This document shows, in pieces, positions 14,542 through 20,128 of a stretch of 35,312 nt of DNA; the stretch's first letter is position 1; each line of letters opens with the position of its first letter. Source of the DNA: a virus. The notes beneath the pieces were generated by a model. It searched no databases. It saw nothing but the letters and a program-made list of their open reading frames with translations, and had not been told where the DNA came from. The translations under genes were made by a program, and so were the position numbers. The stretch spans positions 1 through 35,312 of the IMG/VR virus record IMGVR_UViG_3300032236_000070. One strand, given 5' to 3'.

Positions 14542-15106
14542 TTGTTTTTTCCTTTTTTGCACGTTCTACACGGGATTTCTTGGCGGCCATAACTTTGGCT
14601 TGCCAGGCCTGGTCGCCATTGCAAGCTTCAAACGCTGCCTGGTACGCTGCGGTTAACTCTTCGCTATTACTGGTGGCATCGATGGCAGCCAGGTGGTCCG
14701 CCATAAGTTTGTCGTTTACTTTGGGAGCTGGTCGTTTGGCTGCAGCGTTGCCATCGTCATCTTCTGGAGCAATACCACAGGCAGCCATAAGGCTGTATCG
14801 GCGGGCATACGTCAACGCGCTAGCGTATCCCTGGGGATCGTGTTTGACCGCGGGGAAGTGGACAATCCCGCATTCCAGCATTTCGCCAGATTCGTGGACA
14901 AACACGGTTTCGACCATTACGCCATCGGTGCAATCGGAATTCTTCTGCAGCAAGTAAATGCCGTTATCGTTTAACGCGTCCACAACAGCTTCCACGCAAG
15001 CGGATAGGTCAGCGTAGCGGCTGCGGAAATGCGGGTTTGTAGAGGTCTTTAAAGCTGGCCCAAAGGCCTTTTGTGCTTTTACTAGGGCGGTGGCAATGTT
15101 TTTCAT
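14534..15106 (-). CDS. erf: ERF-family single-strand annealing protein
   Basis: 190 aa, close to P22 Erf in length. Residues 1-60 (MKNIATALVKAQKAFGPALKTSTNPHFRSRYADLSA, then ALNDNGIYLLQ) and 90-120 (DPQGYASALTYARRYSLMAACGIAPEDDDGN) are the ERF signature. The C-terminal Lys/Arg-rich helix is the variable part. It should pair with the exonuclease for recombination or circularisation of the phage DNA. Start confirmed by an ATGA overlap with the gene upstream. Confidence 0.88.
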   Translation of the reverse strand: MKNIATALVKAQKAFGPALKTSTNPHFRSRYADLSACVEAVVDALNDNGIYLLQKNSDCTDGVMVETVFVHESGEMLECGIVHFPAVKHDPQGYASALTYARRYSLMAACGIAPEDDDGNAAAKRPAPKVNDKLMADHLAAIDATSNSEELTAAYQAAFEACNGDQAWQAKVMAAKKSRVERAKKEKTNG

Positions 15107-15270
15107 TTAGTTTCCTTTTCGTACACTTCACAAGTAAGGCCAAACAAGCTGCTGTCAAAGTTAACCAGGTCGTATGTGAAATTGCACTTCTTAACGTCCA
15201 GGTTGTATTTGACCGACAAGATCAGGGCCACGGCATCTTTGACTTCGTCAATTGATAATTCGATTTGCAT
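15103..15270 (-). CDS. Small acidic protein (55 aa)
   Basis: MQIELSIDEVKDAVALILSV, then KYNLDVKKCNFTYDLVNFD, ending YEKETK. It is preceded by AAGGAAACACC and shares ATGA with the ERF gene, so translation is well supported. A helix followed by strands; no signature. Possibly a partner of the annealing protein because of the coupling. Function unknown. Confidence 0.65.
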   Translation of the reverse strand: MQIELSIDEVKDAVALILSVKYNLDVKKCNFTYDLVNFDSSLFGLTCEVYEKETK

Positions 15271-15279
15271 GGTGTTTCC

Positions 15280-15558
15280 TTAGTATGGATATTTAGGGCC
15301 GCAAGTAACTTCGACTATGGTTTCAACCGAATAGCCGCTAACTTTGCGTTTGGCATAAATTGGGATGGCCCGCAAGCCAGACGTTTCGCATTGGCGTACC
15401 GCATCGATTACTTCATTGCGTCCCATCATTTGAATTTTGGGATCGACAATTAGTTCCTGGTTGGGAGCTTGAAAGTTAATGTCAGCAACAGGCGCTAGCT
15501 TGGGTGAAGACGAACAACCAGCTGCAGCCAGCAAAAGCAAAAAGATAAATTTATTCAT
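15280..15558 (-). CDS. Phage-encoded lipoprotein
   Basis: 92 aa. The N-terminus MNKFIFLLLLAAAGCSSSP is a short lipoprotein signal with Cys15 as lipidation site; the residue at -3 is Ala rather than the preferred Leu. The mature part is soluble, with Cys57 and Cys86 available for a disulfide (VRQCETSGLRAI, VEVTCGPKYPY). Lipoproteins in phage early regions often act at the envelope, for example in superinfection exclusion. That is inference: the gene could also be a lysis factor far from the lysis cassette. Confidence 0.68.
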   Translation of the reverse strand: MNKFIFLLLLAAAGCSSSPKLAPVADINFQAPNQELIVDPKIQMMGRNEVIDAVRQCETSGLRAIPIYAKRKVSGYSVETIVEVTCGPKYPY

Positions 15559-15559
15559 G

Positions 15560-15700
15560 TTAGTTTCCAGTTATTAAAAGGGCGAAGATCAGGCCAGCGA
15601 CAAAGCCGCTTAACCACAAAATTACCAGGTCCGCCCTGGTCGGGCGTGTTGGTGTGTAAGGGCCTTCGATGGCGTTTTGGGTGTAGTTATCAAGCTTCAT
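15560..15700 (-). CDS. Small membrane protein (46 aa)
   Basis: MKLDNYTQNAIEGPYTPTR, then PTRADLVILWLSGFVAGLIFALLITGN. A soluble N-terminal half with Pro/Thr is followed by one C-terminal membrane segment. It starts in an ATGA overlap with the gene upstream and ends just before the lipoprotein gene, so the two may be translated together at the envelope. Confidence 0.62.
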   Translation of the reverse strand: MKLDNYTQNAIEGPYTPTRPTRADLVILWLSGFVAGLIFALLITGN

Positions 15701-15960
15701 AAAATGACTCCAGTTTTTTGGTAATAACGATCTAAGGCTGCGTCAAGTTTTTGTTCTTCCATCTCAACGCGGCAAGCGATTTCATATTGGCGTTCGAAGT
15801 CCTGGATAACGCTGTCGCGCAGCATCTCCGTTACTAATTGACCGCCGACATAAGCGAACAGCAAGTTATAGCTGCAAGGTTCGAAGAAGCAATCGACTTT
15901 GGTGAAGTCGTAATTGCAAGTAAAACGATCTAGGTCGGTGTGTTCTAGTGCGTAGTCCAT
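15697..15960 (-). CDS. Unknown early protein
   Basis: 87 aa from the ATG at 15960 (AAGGGG upstream); an in-frame ATG at 16011 would run into the preceding gene and has no such site. It begins MDYALEHTDLDRFTCNYDFTKVDCFFEPCSYNLLFAYVGG and ends with a charged helix (FERQYEIACRVEMEEQKLDAALDRYYQ). Four cysteines are present, with no recognisable metal-site spacing. Function unknown. Confidence 0.58.
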   Translation of the reverse strand: MDYALEHTDLDRFTCNYDFTKVDCFFEPCSYNLLFAYVGGQLVTEMLRDSVIQDFERQYEIACRVEMEEQKLDAALDRYYQKTGVIL

Positions 15961-15970
15961 GTTGATCCCC

Positions 15971-16192
15971 TTATTTCCAAACTGAGTAAGGTTCGCCGCC
16001 TGACAACGCAATGTCGTAGGGGGAAAAGATTGGGGTGAAATTACGCGGTGTGTTTTGAATGTTTACGGCGTTATCGTAAAAATCTTCGCGCAATGTATCT
16101 AGGCGTTTGCCGCCTACTTCAACCAGGTTGCAATTTGCCTGGATAGTTAACACGTTGGTTGGTGTGTTACGACCGAATGTAAAAGCTCTCAT
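15971..16192 (-). CDS. Unknown early protein behind the second leader
   Basis: 73 aa from the ATG at 16192, with AAAGGAAATCAA upstream, a leader almost identical to that of the LPD29 gene. It reads MRAFTFGRNTPTNVLTIQANCNLVEVGGKRLDTLREDFYDNAVNIQ, then a short tail. Mostly beta. No family recognised. It is the first gene after the duplicated promoter/operator copy, so it is probably the head of its own transcript. Confidence 0.62.
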   Translation of the reverse strand: MRAFTFGRNTPTNVLTIQANCNLVEVGGKRLDTLREDFYDNAVNIQNTPRNFTPIFSPYDIALSGGEPYSVWK

Positions 16193-16268
16193 TTGATTTC
16201 CTTTAAAAGACCCTATGCGGAATTGCTGGGGCATGAATGCATTGTAAAGCTAGCTTATCAATTATTTT
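16193..16268 (-). promoter_or_regulatory. Second minus-arm leader, copy of the main reverse control region
   Basis: This gap aligns with 17348-17420. Shared blocks are GATTTCCTTT(T)AAAAG, a CCC...TGC block, GGGCATGA, a TAA-GC-AGCT operator and AATT. The base order from ribosome site to operator is the same. The aligned -10 reads TACAAT on the minus strand (16241-16246). No good -35 lies 16-18 bases upstream, so the promoter may be weak or activated. Confidence 0.6.
16245..16257. promoter_or_regulatory. Operator-like palindrome, copy 3
   Basis: TAAAGCTAGCTTA contains the perfect palindrome AAGCTAGCTT (16247-16256). It is the most symmetric of three related sites; the others are at 17401 and 17471. 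It lies immediately upstream of the candidate -10. Confidence 0.55.
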
Positions 16269-16589
16269 CTAGGTGTTTACCCTAATATCATCATAAAAAG
16301 CTGCAACTTCGTTTTTGATCTGGTCCAGCTTGGCGATCACCTGGGCTTGCTGGGCTTCCACAGCTGGTTTAGTGACGCGGCTGCAGCTGGTGGCTGCCCA
16401 GGTCATGCCGTAGTCCTGGCAAACCGTGTAGTACCACATAGCGCCTTCTTTTTGGCTGCCGACTACGGTGGTAGTCAATTGCCCGCTGTAGCGCTTCATG
16501 GTGGTTATGGTGATTCGCGTGGTGCTATCGATTGGGAAGTAGTTCTCAGCTTTCCAACCGAAGGCGCTTTTTACTGCTTTGATTTCCAT
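16269..16589 (-). CDS. Unknown early protein
   Basis: 106 aa, AAAGGATTAATC upstream. An N-terminal beta region (SAFGWKAENYFPIDSTTRITITTMKRYSGQLTTTVVGSQKEGAMWYYTV) is followed by a helical end (VEAQQAQVIAKLDQIKNEVAAFYDDI). It lies two genes downstream of the LPD29 gene in the minus arm. No membrane segment or catalytic motif. Function unknown. Confidence 0.6.
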   Translation of the reverse strand: MEIKAVKSAFGWKAENYFPIDSTTRITITTMKRYSGQLTTTVVGSQKEGAMWYYTVCQDYGMTWAATSCSRVTKPAVEAQQAQVIAKLDQIKNEVAAFYDDIRVNT

Positions 16590-16591
16590 GA

Positions 16592-16783
16592 TTAATCCTT
16601 TAAGTTTGCAATTTGTTTTGCATACACGATGGCCTGGGCCAACATATCCAGCGGAAAGATGCGGACCGTAGGAACGATCTGTTCCGCATCGGTATCGAGC
16701 AAGGTCACGGCATAGCCGCGACTGATTTCTGTCACTAGGGCCGCGATGCCGTATTCTTCGTTGATGTAGGTTGCGATTTGCAT
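16592..16783 (-). CDS. Small early protein
   Basis: 63 aa, AAGGAGAACACACC before the ATG. MQIATYINEEYGIAALVTEISRGYAVTLLDTDAEQIVPTVRIFP, then a helix LDMLAQAIVYAKQIANL. A compact beta-then-helix protein; no family recognised. Directly downstream of the LPD29 gene. Confidence 0.62.
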   Translation of the reverse strand: MQIATYINEEYGIAALVTEISRGYAVTLLDTDAEQIVPTVRIFPLDMLAQAIVYAKQIANLKD

Positions 16784-16795
16784 GGTGTGTTCTCC

Positions 16796-17347
16796 TTATG
16801 CTGCTAATCTGCCAACTGCACCGTAGCCATAACCATCGTCACCCAGGAAACCCACGCGGGCTAGGGTGGCGCTGGGGCTGCTGGCGCAAAGGCTAACTTC
16901 TGACACCTGGCCCATGATGCGGCGGTTATCTTCGTAGTTCAAACGGTCGGCGATGTAAGCGCTATAACCAGCTGGTGCGGTGATCTGCGGCATTGGATAA
17001 CCGAAGTAGGCGCAAGCTGCAGCAACTTGGGTGGTTAAGAACTCAGCGGAAAAGTCGCGGTTAATGAAGATGAAGTCAGCACCGAAGCGCACTTCCTGAC
17101 CGTCCAGGCTGCCGTAGTTCAAACCTTTGTAATCGGTCATGCCATCGAAATAAGCGCCTTCGAACATACCAGCAACCAATTTAACCTGGTCGTATGTTGG
17201 GCCATCGGTGTAGCGGATATTGATGGAAGCGCCGCCGCTGTAAACGCTGGACTTAACGCTGAACTTCACACCTGGGAAAGACTCTTTTAGAGCTGCGCGA
17301 ACTAATTTTGCAGTTTCGGCACAAGAAAGATATTGACGATTTGACAT
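16796..17347 (-). CDS. LPD29-domain protein, first gene of the minus arm
   Basis: 183 aa. Residues 8-100 match the large polyvalent-protein-associated domain 29: ETAKLVRAALKESFPGVKFSVKSSVYSGGASINIRYTDGP, then EGAYFDGMTDY, then GADFIFINRDFS. The domain was described in very large polyvalent proteins of phages and conjugative elements; here it stands alone with a C-terminal extension. It has a good ribosome site (AAAAGGAAATC) and sits behind the strong reverse promoter, so it should be among the first proteins made. Biochemical role unknown. Confidence 0.72.
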   Translation of the reverse strand: MSNRQYLSCAETAKLVRAALKESFPGVKFSVKSSVYSGGASINIRYTDGPTYDQVKLVAGMFEGAYFDGMTDYKGLNYGSLDGQEVRFGADFIFINRDFSAEFLTTQVAAACAYFGYPMPQITAPAGYSAYIADRLNYEDNRRIMGQVSEVSLCASSPSATLARVGFLGDDGYGYGAVGRLAA

Positions 17348-17396
17348 TTTGATTTCCTTTTAAAAGTCCCCGTGCAATTCGCTAGGGCATGACCGA

Positions 17397-17425
17397 ATAT
17401 TAAGCCAGCTAAATATTAATTGCAA
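17397..17425 (-). promoter_or_regulatory. Reverse promoter of the minus arm
   Basis: On the minus strand: -35 TTGCAA (17420-17425), 17-base spacer, -10 TAATAT (17397-17402). About 50 bases downstream lies the ribosome site of the LPD29 gene. The spacer contains the operator-like repeat. Confidence 0.72.
17401..17413. promoter_or_regulatory. Operator-like repeat, copy 1
   Basis: TAAGCCAGCTAAA, inside the spacer of the reverse promoter. It matches the copy at 17471 in 11 of 13 positions. A repressor bound here would cover the -10 and spacer. Confidence 0.6.
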
Positions 17426-17461
17426 CAAGTATTTATAAAGCCCCCTTAACTTTGTAGGGTA

Positions 17462-17490
17462 TTGACAAAATAAGCAAGCTAACTTAATAT
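17462..17490 (+). promoter_or_regulatory. Forward promoter of the plus arm
   Basis: -35 TTGACA (17462-17467), 17-base spacer, -10 TAATAT (17485-17490), a near-consensus sigma-70 promoter. The expected transcription start is about 17497, the A of the ATG of the Cro-like gene. Confidence 0.8.
17471..17483. promoter_or_regulatory. Operator-like repeat, copy 2
   Basis: TAAGCAAGCTAAC lies in the spacer of the forward promoter. With the copy in the reverse promoter it gives one binding-site candidate per divergent promoter, the arrangement expected for a Cro/CI-type switch. Confidence 0.6.
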
Positions 17491-17496
17491 GCGAAT

Positions 17497-17655
17497 ATGA
17501 CAAAAGAGCAAGCAATTGAAAAAGCTGGTTCTGCCAGGAAGCTGGCGGAGCTGCTGGGCATAACAACTGCAGCCATTAGCCAATGGACCAACGTCCCCCA
17601 GGCTAGGGTTTGGCAGCTGCGGGTGTTGCATCCCGAATGGTTTAACGTAAAATAG
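17497..17655 (+). CDS. Cro/YdaS-like repressor
   Basis: 52 aa: MTKEQAIEKAGSARKLAELL, then GITTAAISQWTNVPQARVWQL, ending HPEWFNVK. This is the compact helix-turn-helix of Cro/YdaS proteins (AELLGITTAAISQW as the HTH). There is no ribosome site, and the ATG lies only 7 bases after the -10, so the mRNA is probably leaderless. It should bind the operator repeats and down-regulate one or both arms. No CI partner gene is visible; the divergent gene encodes an LPD29 protein instead. Confidence 0.82.
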   Translation: MTKEQAIEKAGSARKLAELLGITTAAISQWTNVPQARVWQLRVLHPEWFNVK

Positions 17656-17659
17656 TTTT

Positions 17660-17725
17660 GAACAGGGCTAGATGCGAAGTCATGAGCGCATCGAAAGGGG
17701 TTACACCTTCCCCCCGCCCTAGTTC
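17660..17725 (+). ncRNA. Candidate three-way-junction RNA element
   Basis: Between the Cro-like stop and the DUF1376 gene. P1 is 17660-17668 with 17716-17725 (9 bp with one bulged A). P2 is GATGCG/CGCATC (17671-17676/17687-17692) with a 10-nt loop. P3 is AAGG/CCTT (17695-17698/17706-17709), or alternatively GGGG with the C-run. A short TCTTTTC follows P1, then the ribosome site of the replication gene. It could be an mRNA leader, a processed small RNA or an attenuator. It is not a tRNA. Confidence 0.5.
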
Positions 17726-17755
17726 TCTTTTCAAAGGTGGGAAAAAGGTTTGCCA

Positions 17756-18520
17756 ATGCATTACTACCAATTCAATATCGGTGACTATCAAAGTCACACC
17801 GCACATTTATCCGACATTGAAGATTTAACTTATCGGCGTTTGCTTGATTGGTACTATCTTCACGAAATCCCGATACCGCTAGATTTAACTGAAACATCCA
17901 GGCAAATTCGTATGCGATCGCATAGCGATTCCATTGCGTTGGTTTTGCAAGAGTATTTCGAATGCACAGAAGATGGTTGGATTCATCACAGGGCCGACAA
18001 AGAAATTGCCAGGGCTGGAGAGAAATCTAGCAAGGCAAGCGAAAGCGCTAAAGCCCGATGGAATAAGGCTAAAGATGCGAACGCATTGCCAACGCAATCC
18101 GAAGGCAATGCTACACAAGACACATTACACATAACCAATAACCCATTACCCAATATTAAAGAAGGTAAACCTTCTTTGTCGGGAAGTGCCTTCCCGCCTT
18201 GTCCACATTCCGAATTATTAAAACTTTGGGAAAAGCATTTGCCACACCTTACCCAACCAAGAACCTGGGAAGGCAACCGCCAGGCCAATATGCGGCAGCG
18301 CTGGATTCAAGCTGGTAAACCATCGGCCTATTCCCCCGAAGGCTACAAAACCACGGAAGCTGGATTGAAGTGGTGGGATGCGTTTTTTGCCTACATTGCC
18401 AACGACACATCTTTGGCTAACGGATTTGAGACAAAAGGGCGAACGTGGCGGCCTGATTTGGAATGGATTGTGAATGCCACTAACTTTCAAAAAATCATTG
18501 ACGGAAAGTACGCCAAATGA
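17756..18520 (+). CDS. DUF1376-family replication protein
   Basis: 254 aa from the ATG at 17756 with AAGG 7 bases upstream; a TTG at 17750 is less likely. Residues 1-85 (MHYYQFNIGDYQSHTAHLSD, then YRRLLDWYYLHE, then WIHHRADKEIARA) are the DUF1376 (YdaU-like) domain. A linker and a C-terminal region with WDAFFAYIANDTSLANGF and WRPDLEWIVNATNFQKIIDGKYAK follow, the pattern of phage replication-initiation proteins. First large gene of the plus arm. No helicase or primase gene lies nearby, so host enzymes are probably recruited. Confidence 0.78.
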   Translation: MHYYQFNIGDYQSHTAHLSDIEDLTYRRLLDWYYLHEIPIPLDLTETSRQIRMRSHSDSIALVLQEYFECTEDGWIHHRADKEIARAGEKSSKASESAKARWNKAKDANALPTQSEGNATQDTLHITNNPLPNIKEGKPSLSGSAFPPCPHSELLKLWEKHLPHLTQPRTWEGNRQANMRQRWIQAGKPSAYSPEGYKTTEAGLKWWDAFFAYIANDTSLANGFETKGRTWRPDLEWIVNATNFQKIIDGKYAK

Positions 18521-18750
18521 GTTTTGCTAAACCTGAGAAAAAACAAGAATCTGGAATTGACGAAATGCAGCGCCTAATGTGTTCCGTGCCTGGCTGCAAT
18601 CAACGCTGGACGGTCCATATAAGCGGAGACAAGCCCAAATGCTCGCATCACCAATGGTCAGGCGAAAAGCCCAGCCGCAACCCAGCAAGCCTATTGCCAA
18701 AAGAACCAAAGACCGTGGCGCAATGGTATGACGACAAGGAGGATTTCTAA
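18517..18750 (+). CDS. Small zinc-finger-like protein
   Basis: 77 aa, ATGA overlap with the replication gene. A CxxxxC pair (Cys22, Cys27; MCSVPGCNQRW) and Cys42 with His44/His45 (KCSHHQW) form one likely zinc site. The rest is charged and Pro-rich, ending in TVAQWYDDKEDF. It may bind nucleic acid or the replication complex. Translation of the next gene is helped by a strong AAGGAGG at the end of this one. Confidence 0.65.
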   Translation: MSFAKPEKKQESGIDEMQRLMCSVPGCNQRWTVHISGDKPKCSHHQWSGEKPSRNPASLLPKEPKTVAQWYDDKEDF

Positions 18751-18953
18751 TGAACTACCAAACAGCAAACCTAATCCTGGACCGCCTGGTTGATGGCGAA
18801 AGTTATCCACTTAACATTGTTAACAAAGCTTTAGAAATGACTGGGGATTTAGATGGATTACATGAGGGAATGCGAAGCCAGGGAATGGATCACACGGTAT
18901 CGCAAGAAGGTACGGGAAGAAGGCAAGGGGGAAGCGATGGATTGGTGGAATAG
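18750..18953 (+). CDS. Small early protein overlapping the next frame
   Basis: 67 aa, with AAGGAGG about 9 bases before the ATG. The first 35 residues (MNYQTANLILDRLVDGESYP, then LNIVNKALEMTGDLDG) look like a real small phage domain. The last 30 residues are low-complexity (GMDHTVSQEGTGRRQGGSDG) and are the out-of-frame reading of the next gene. The true functional part is probably only the N-terminal half. Confidence 0.55.
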   Translation: MNYQTANLILDRLVDGESYPLNIVNKALEMTGDLDGLHEGMRSQGMDHTVSQEGTGRRQGGSDGLVE

Positions 18954-19050
18954 AACTTTGGCAGACATTGCCAAGAAGCGCGGGCAAGCTGCAGCCGACC
19001 AGCTGCGCGACAACATGAACAGGCTAAAAAATGCTGATCGTAAACTTTGA
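18853..19050 (+). CDS. Small helical protein before rusA
   Basis: 65 aa from ATG 18853, or 62 aa from ATG 18862. MRECEAREWITRYRKKVREE, then WWNRTLADIAKKRGQAAADQLRDNMNRLK: a strongly charged helical protein. The C-terminal WWNxTLxDIxxKRGxxAADxLRxxMN block is a pattern I associate with small proteins in phage replication operons. It overlaps both neighbours (101 nt with the frame before, 20 nt with rusA). Confidence 0.6.
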   Translation: MDYMRECEAREWITRYRKKVREEGKGEAMDWWNRTLADIAKKRGQAAADQLRDNMNRLKNADRKL

Positions 19051-19450
19051 AGTACCAGGCGATCCCGTCCCCAAAGGCCGCCCACGGTTTGCTAGGCGCG
19101 GGCAGTTTGTCCAAACCTATACCGATTCCAAAACAATCGAATACGAAACCCGCGTGGCGACCAAAGCACGGATGGCAATTGGCAGCTCAGAACCGCTAAA
19201 AGGCCATTTAACCGTGTTTTTATATCTTCGTTATGCCGTACCAGCGTCATACTCCAAAAAACGCACGGAAGCTTGTTTAAACGGTTTGGAGTTTCCAAAA
19301 CGCGTAGACCTGGACAACTGTTACAAAAGCATCACGGACGCAATGAACGGGATTATTTACCTGGACGACAGCCAAATCGTGGAAGCCCACATTCTGAAAT
19401 GCTATGCGCTAGAACCAGGCGCAAACATAATGATTCACGAACACACATGA
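19031..19450 (+). CDS. rusA: RusA-family Holliday junction resolvase
   Basis: 139 aa. The N-terminus VNFEVPGDPVPKGRPRF and the core FPKRVDLDNCYKSITDAMNGIIYLDDSQIVEAH are diagnostic. Asp93, Asp95, Lys99 and Asp112/113 fit the catalytic acidic cluster of RusA. It resolves branched DNA before packaging. It is followed directly by ninB, a frequent pair in lambdoid phages. Confidence 0.88.
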   Translation: MLIVNFEVPGDPVPKGRPRFARRGQFVQTYTDSKTIEYETRVATKARMAIGSSEPLKGHLTVFLYLRYAVPASYSKKRTEACLNGLEFPKRVDLDNCYKSITDAMNGIIYLDDSQIVEAHILKCYALEPGANIMIHEHT

Positions 19451-19863
19451 TTATCCAGCTGCACAACCCCCAGCAAGCCGCGGTGGTAATGAAGGAAATC
19501 TGGCCCAAGATAAAAGAAGGGCTGCAAGCTGGTCGGCGTATGCGCCTGGAAATCAAACAAGCCAGGCGCAGCACCGAACAAAACGATATGTTTCACGCGC
19601 TAATCCACAAAGTCGCTGCTGAAATGAAAAAGGTTGGATCGACCTGGACCGCGGACGATTGGAAAAGGCTGCTAATCGACCAATGGGCGCATGAAACAAA
19701 CCGCAAGCTGGGCAAGATCGCCCCCAGCCTGGACGGTGAACGGGTGGTGCAGCTGGGAATGCAAAGCCACAAATTCACGATGGAAGAAGGATCAGAATTT
19801 ATTGAATGGCTGCTAGCTTGGATGGCACAAAAAGGAATTGAACATGACACAAGAAATCATTGA
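19447..19863 (+). CDS. ninB: NinB-family recombination protein (lambda Orf-like)
   Basis: 138 aa, ATGA overlap with rusA. The sequence RRMRLEIKQARRSTEQNDMFHALIHKVAAEM, then WTADDWKRLLIDQWAHETNR, then HKFTMEEGSEFIEWLLAWMAQKGI is the NinB signature. Lambda Orf/NinB is a recombination mediator that binds single-stranded DNA and helps load annealing proteins; the ERF protein on the other arm is the likely partner. Confidence 0.85.
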   Translation: MIIQLHNPQQAAVVMKEIWPKIKEGLQAGRRMRLEIKQARRSTEQNDMFHALIHKVAAEMKKVGSTWTADDWKRLLIDQWAHETNRKLGKIAPSLDGERVVQLGMQSHKFTMEEGSEFIEWLLAWMAQKGIEHDTRNH

Positions 19864-20128
19864 AATGGCTAAAGAGGCTGGATTGGAAACACAAGATGGG
19901 TTTTCTGAATCTGTTTTCTACTTTGCCAAACTGGTCAGAAACGATTACAGCAATAAACACGCACAGTTATGGCTAAAACGAATTGATGAGGCTGTTAAAG
20001 CAGAGCGTGAGGCGTGTGCAAAGGTTGCCGACCAAATAAGCGACAAATACGGTTGGGGTTATTACGGCAACGAGGTAGACACAGCAGATGAAATCGCTGA
20101 CGCAATCAGAGCAAGGGGACAAGCATGA
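19844..20128 (+). CDS. Small protein ending in RARGQA, copy A
   Basis: 94 aa from the ATG at 19844, with AAAGGA 7 bases upstream. A helical protein: MTQEIIEMAKEAGLETQDGF, then EAVKAEREACAKVADQISDK, then ADEIADAIRARGQA. The AEREACAKVAD...IRARG pattern is very common in small phage proteins of unknown function. Its last codons belong to a 25-bp repeat that also supplies the ribosome site and start of the next gene. Confidence 0.68.
   Translation: MTQEIIEMAKEAGLETQDGFSESVFYFAKLVRNDYSNKHAQLWLKRIDEAVKAEREACAKVADQISDKYGWGYYGNEVDTADEIADAIRARGQA
20104..20128 (+). repeat. 25-bp junction repeat, copy 1
   Basis: Identical to 20301-20325. It contains the last IRARGQA codons, the ribosome site AAGGGG and the ATGA junction to the next gene. 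Confidence 0.88.

Noticed and set aside
12574-17655. Lysogeny module (integrase, excisionase, CI repressor, attachment site)
   Set aside because: I read all genes on both arms and found only a Cro/YdaS-like protein and one winged-helix protein. Without an integrase or partition gene there is no support for a temperate life style.
17660-17725. tRNA or tRNA-like gene
   Set aside because: The stems do not have acceptor/D/anticodon/T proportions, there is no T-loop sequence and no CCA end. Kept as a candidate structured RNA only.
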